Below are positions 62,382 to 64,000 of a stretch of 64,000 bases of DNA, one piece after another. The notes below the pieces were generated by a model, which saw nothing but the letters and a program-made list of their open reading frames with translations, was not told the origin of the DNA and ran no database searches. A program made the position numbers and the translations under genes. Source of the DNA: Crocinitomicaceae bacterium (GTDB lineage: Bacteria > Bacteroidota > Bacteroidia > Flavobacteriales_D > Parvicellaceae); assembly GCA_002723085.1 (NCBI GenBank), contig PBNK01000006.1, positions 1 to 64,000 on the forward strand, given 5' to 3'. Each line of letters opens with the position of its first letter. Positions within the stretch are counted from its first letter, which is position 1.

Positions 62382-64000
62382 ATGGATTTTAATCAATTTA
62401 CACACAAAACACAACAAGTAATTTCAAACGCACAGCAATTGACCATGAGCTATGGCCAACAGGCAATTGAAAATGCTCACCTACTTAAAGCCATTATAGA
62501 AACAGATAAAAATGTTTTCCCTCATATAGTTAATAAATTTGGAGCAAATATTGAAATGATTTCAAAGGCTACTGAAAGCATTATCTCTACTTTCCCAAAA
62601 GTAACTGGTGGCGAGATCAGATTTAGCTCTACTACTCAACGTACTGTTTCTGAAGCAATTCAAATTGCAAAGAAAATGAAAGATGATTTTGTTTCTATCG
62701 AACATCTTTTAATTGGACTGGTAAAATCATCTGGTTCTATAGGTCAATTATTAAAAGATAATGGATTTATTATCAAAGATTTAAATCATATTATCTCAAG
62801 TTTAAGAAAAGGTGAAAAAGTTACTTCGGCAAGTCAAGAAGACACATACAATTCATTAAATAAATACGCCAACAACTTAAATGTACAAGCGGAAGATGGT
62901 AAACTAGACCCTGTTATAGGAAGAGATGATGAAATTAGAAGAGTTTTACAAATTTTAACACGTAGAACTAAAAACAATCCAATATTAATAGGTGAACCTG
63001 GTGTAGGTAAAACAGCTATAGCTGAAGGAATTGCACATCGAATTATAAAAGGAGATGTACCTGAAAATCTAAAGGACAAGATTATATTTTCATTAGACAT
63101 GGGAGCTTTAATTGCCGGTGCTAAATATAAAGGAGAGTTTGAGGAACGCTTAAAAGCTGTAGTTAAAGAAGTTATTGCTGAAAGTGGTCGTGTAATACTA
63201 TTTATAGATGAAATACATACACTTGTCGGTGCTGGTGGTGGTGAAGGAGCTATGGATGCTGCTAACATTCTTAAACCTGCCTTAGCAAGAGGAGAGTTGC
63301 GTGCTGTTGGAGCCACTACTCTAGATGAATATCAAAAATACTTTGAAAAAGACAAAGCACTAGAAAGAAGGTTTCAGAAAGTATTAGTTGATGAACCTGA
63401 ATCTGAAGATGCTATTAGTATACTTAGAGGGATTAAAGAAAAATATGAAAACCACCATAAGGTTCAAATTAAAGATGATGCAATTATTGCTTCAGTAGAA
63501 TTATCACAACGCTATATAACTGATAGATTTCTACCAGATAAAGCCATTGATCTTATTGATGAAGCAGCATCTAAACTCAGAATGGAGATAAACAGTAAAC
63601 CTGAGGAGTTATATGAAATTGAACGAAAAATACTACAGCTTGAGATAGAAAGAGAAGCCATAAAAAGAGAAAACGATAAAGCTAAATTACAATCTATAAA
63701 AAAGGAGTTAGCAGAATTAAACGAAAGTAGAATTGATTTACAGGCTAAATGGGAAGATGAAAAAAGCCATGTGGATGCCATACAAAATGCAAAACAAGAG
63801 ATTGAGCAATTAAAATTAGAAGCCGATCAAGCTGAAAGAAATGGAGATTTTGGTACAGTAGCAGAAATTAGATATGGAAAACTAAAACAACAGGAAGAAA
63901 AAATATCAAACGAGAAAGCACTTCTTGCCGAAATTCAATCCAAATCTAAAATGATTAAGGAAGATGTGGATGCTGAAGAAATTGCTGACGTAGTAGCTAA
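62382..64000 (+). CDS. clpB: ClpB disaggregase, N-terminal part (3' end outside window)
   Basis: The first 539 codons of the Hsp104/ClpB AAA+ chaperone, which rescues aggregated protein with DnaK. The N-terminal Clp_N repeats (MDFNQFTHKTQQVISNAQQL) are followed by the first AAA+ domain: Walker A GEPGVGKT (204-211), pore loop GAKYKGEFEERL, Walker B FIDEIH (Asp276, Glu277) and the sensor GATTLDEY. From about residue 400 the charged coiled-coil middle domain that distinguishes ClpB from ClpA/C begins. The upstream 108-nt gap has a short dyad (TGAC-N5-GTCA, 62317-62329); no CIRCE element is present. Confidence 0.96.
   Translation, partial: MDFNQFTHKTQQVISNAQQLTMSYGQQAIENAHLLKAIIETDKNVFPHIVNKFGANIEMISKATESIISTFPKVTGGEIRFSSTTQRTVSEAIQIAKKMKDDFVSIEHLLIGLVKSSGSIGQLLKDNGFIIKDLNHIISSLRKGEKVTSASQEDTYNSLNKYANNLNVQAEDGKLDPVIGRDDEIRRVLQILTRRTKNNPILIGEPGVGKTAIAEGIAHRIIKGDVPENLKDKIIFSLDMGALIAGAKYKGEFEERLKAVVKEVIAESGRVILFIDEIHTLVGAGGGEGAMDAANILKPALARGELRAVGATTLDEYQKYFEKDKALERRFQKVLVDEPESEDAISILRGIKEKYENHHKVQIKDDAIIASVELSQRYITDRFLPDKAIDLIDEAASKLRMEINSKPEELYEIERKILQLEIEREAIKRENDKAKLQSIKKELAELNESRIDLQAKWEDEKSHVDAIQNAKQEIEQLKLEADQAERNGDFGTVAEIRYGKLKQQEEKISNEKALLAEIQSKSKMIKEDVDAEEIADVVA

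Noticed and set aside
62834-63781. Minus-strand open frames opposite clpB
   Set aside because: They lie entirely inside the clpB coding sequence, encode low-complexity Ser/Leu-rich products and have no start context; shadows of clpB.

Overview
The window comes from an AT-rich member of the Bacteroidota, most likely a marine Flavobacteriales-type bacterium. The evidence is the set of type IX secretion (T9SS) cargo proteins with type A or type B C-terminal sorting domains, a PorP/SprF-like protein, PKD, SprB-like and MORN repeat proteins, Bacteroidota-type -7 promoter boxes (TAnnTTTG), few Shine-Dalgarno sequences, and frequent TTG or GTG starts. Gene density is high, with many 1-8 nt overlaps. 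No rRNA, CRISPR array, transposase or phage gene was seen.

Layout. 1-7.4 kb: end of valS, a glycosyltransferase, ettA, a cyclophilin, an alpha/beta hydrolase, then pyrR overlapping pyrB; pyrB carries a 1-nt frameshift. 7.4-13.9 kb: STAS protein, small T9SS cargo, a clear terminator, rnz-mnmD, a methyltransferase, a TPR/PD40 protein, a rhomboid protease and a class IV aminotransferase that also carries a 1-nt frameshift. 13.8-19.1 kb (minus strand): yqgE, the trkA-trkH-miaE operon and a 376-aa protein of unknown function. 19.1-19.5 kb: AATTAAGT repeats and two abutting mini-ORFs. 19.5-26.1 kb: phosphohexomutase, DUF4139 protein, and the surE - membrane protein - lpxB - SpoIID run. 26.3-31.6 kb: a papain-like/MORN fusion, a TPR protein, a DUF1853 protein, and a minus-strand tag operon. 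31.8-47.7 kb: the secretion and adhesion region, with a 1136-aa type A cargo, a 576-aa type B cargo, a Rieske oxygenase, an NhaC antiporter, a 1971-aa PKD adhesin, a separate type B sorting-domain ORF and PorP/SprF. 47.7-55.1 kb: stress and housekeeping genes (USP, bcp, DPP IV, thioredoxin-like), a K+ channel with an unusual 12-residue repeat solenoid, gltA and a YtxJ-like protein. 55.2-64 kb: a lysyl-endopeptidase-like T9SS protease, a small membrane protein, a glycoside-hydrolase-like T9SS protein flanked by tRNA/tmRNA-like repeats, tRNA-His, an M42 peptidase, an NlpC/P60 protein and the start of clpB.

How the genes fit together. Several products act at the cell surface through T9SS. Proteins with type B domains generally depend on PorP/SprF-like partners, and here the giant adhesin, its sorting domain and PorP/SprF lie in one run. 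The most unusual observation is that the adhesin and its sorting domain are in the same reading frame but separated by about 110-130 extra nucleotides with two stop codons. Potassium handling has two parts: TrkAH uptake and the solenoid-gated 2TM channel. No complete, clearly new multi-gene system can be demonstrated from sequence alone. The best candidates for follow-up are the split adhesin, the 12-residue-repeat K+ channel, the papain-MORN fusion, and the tRNA/tmRNA-like repeats around the glycoside hydrolase.
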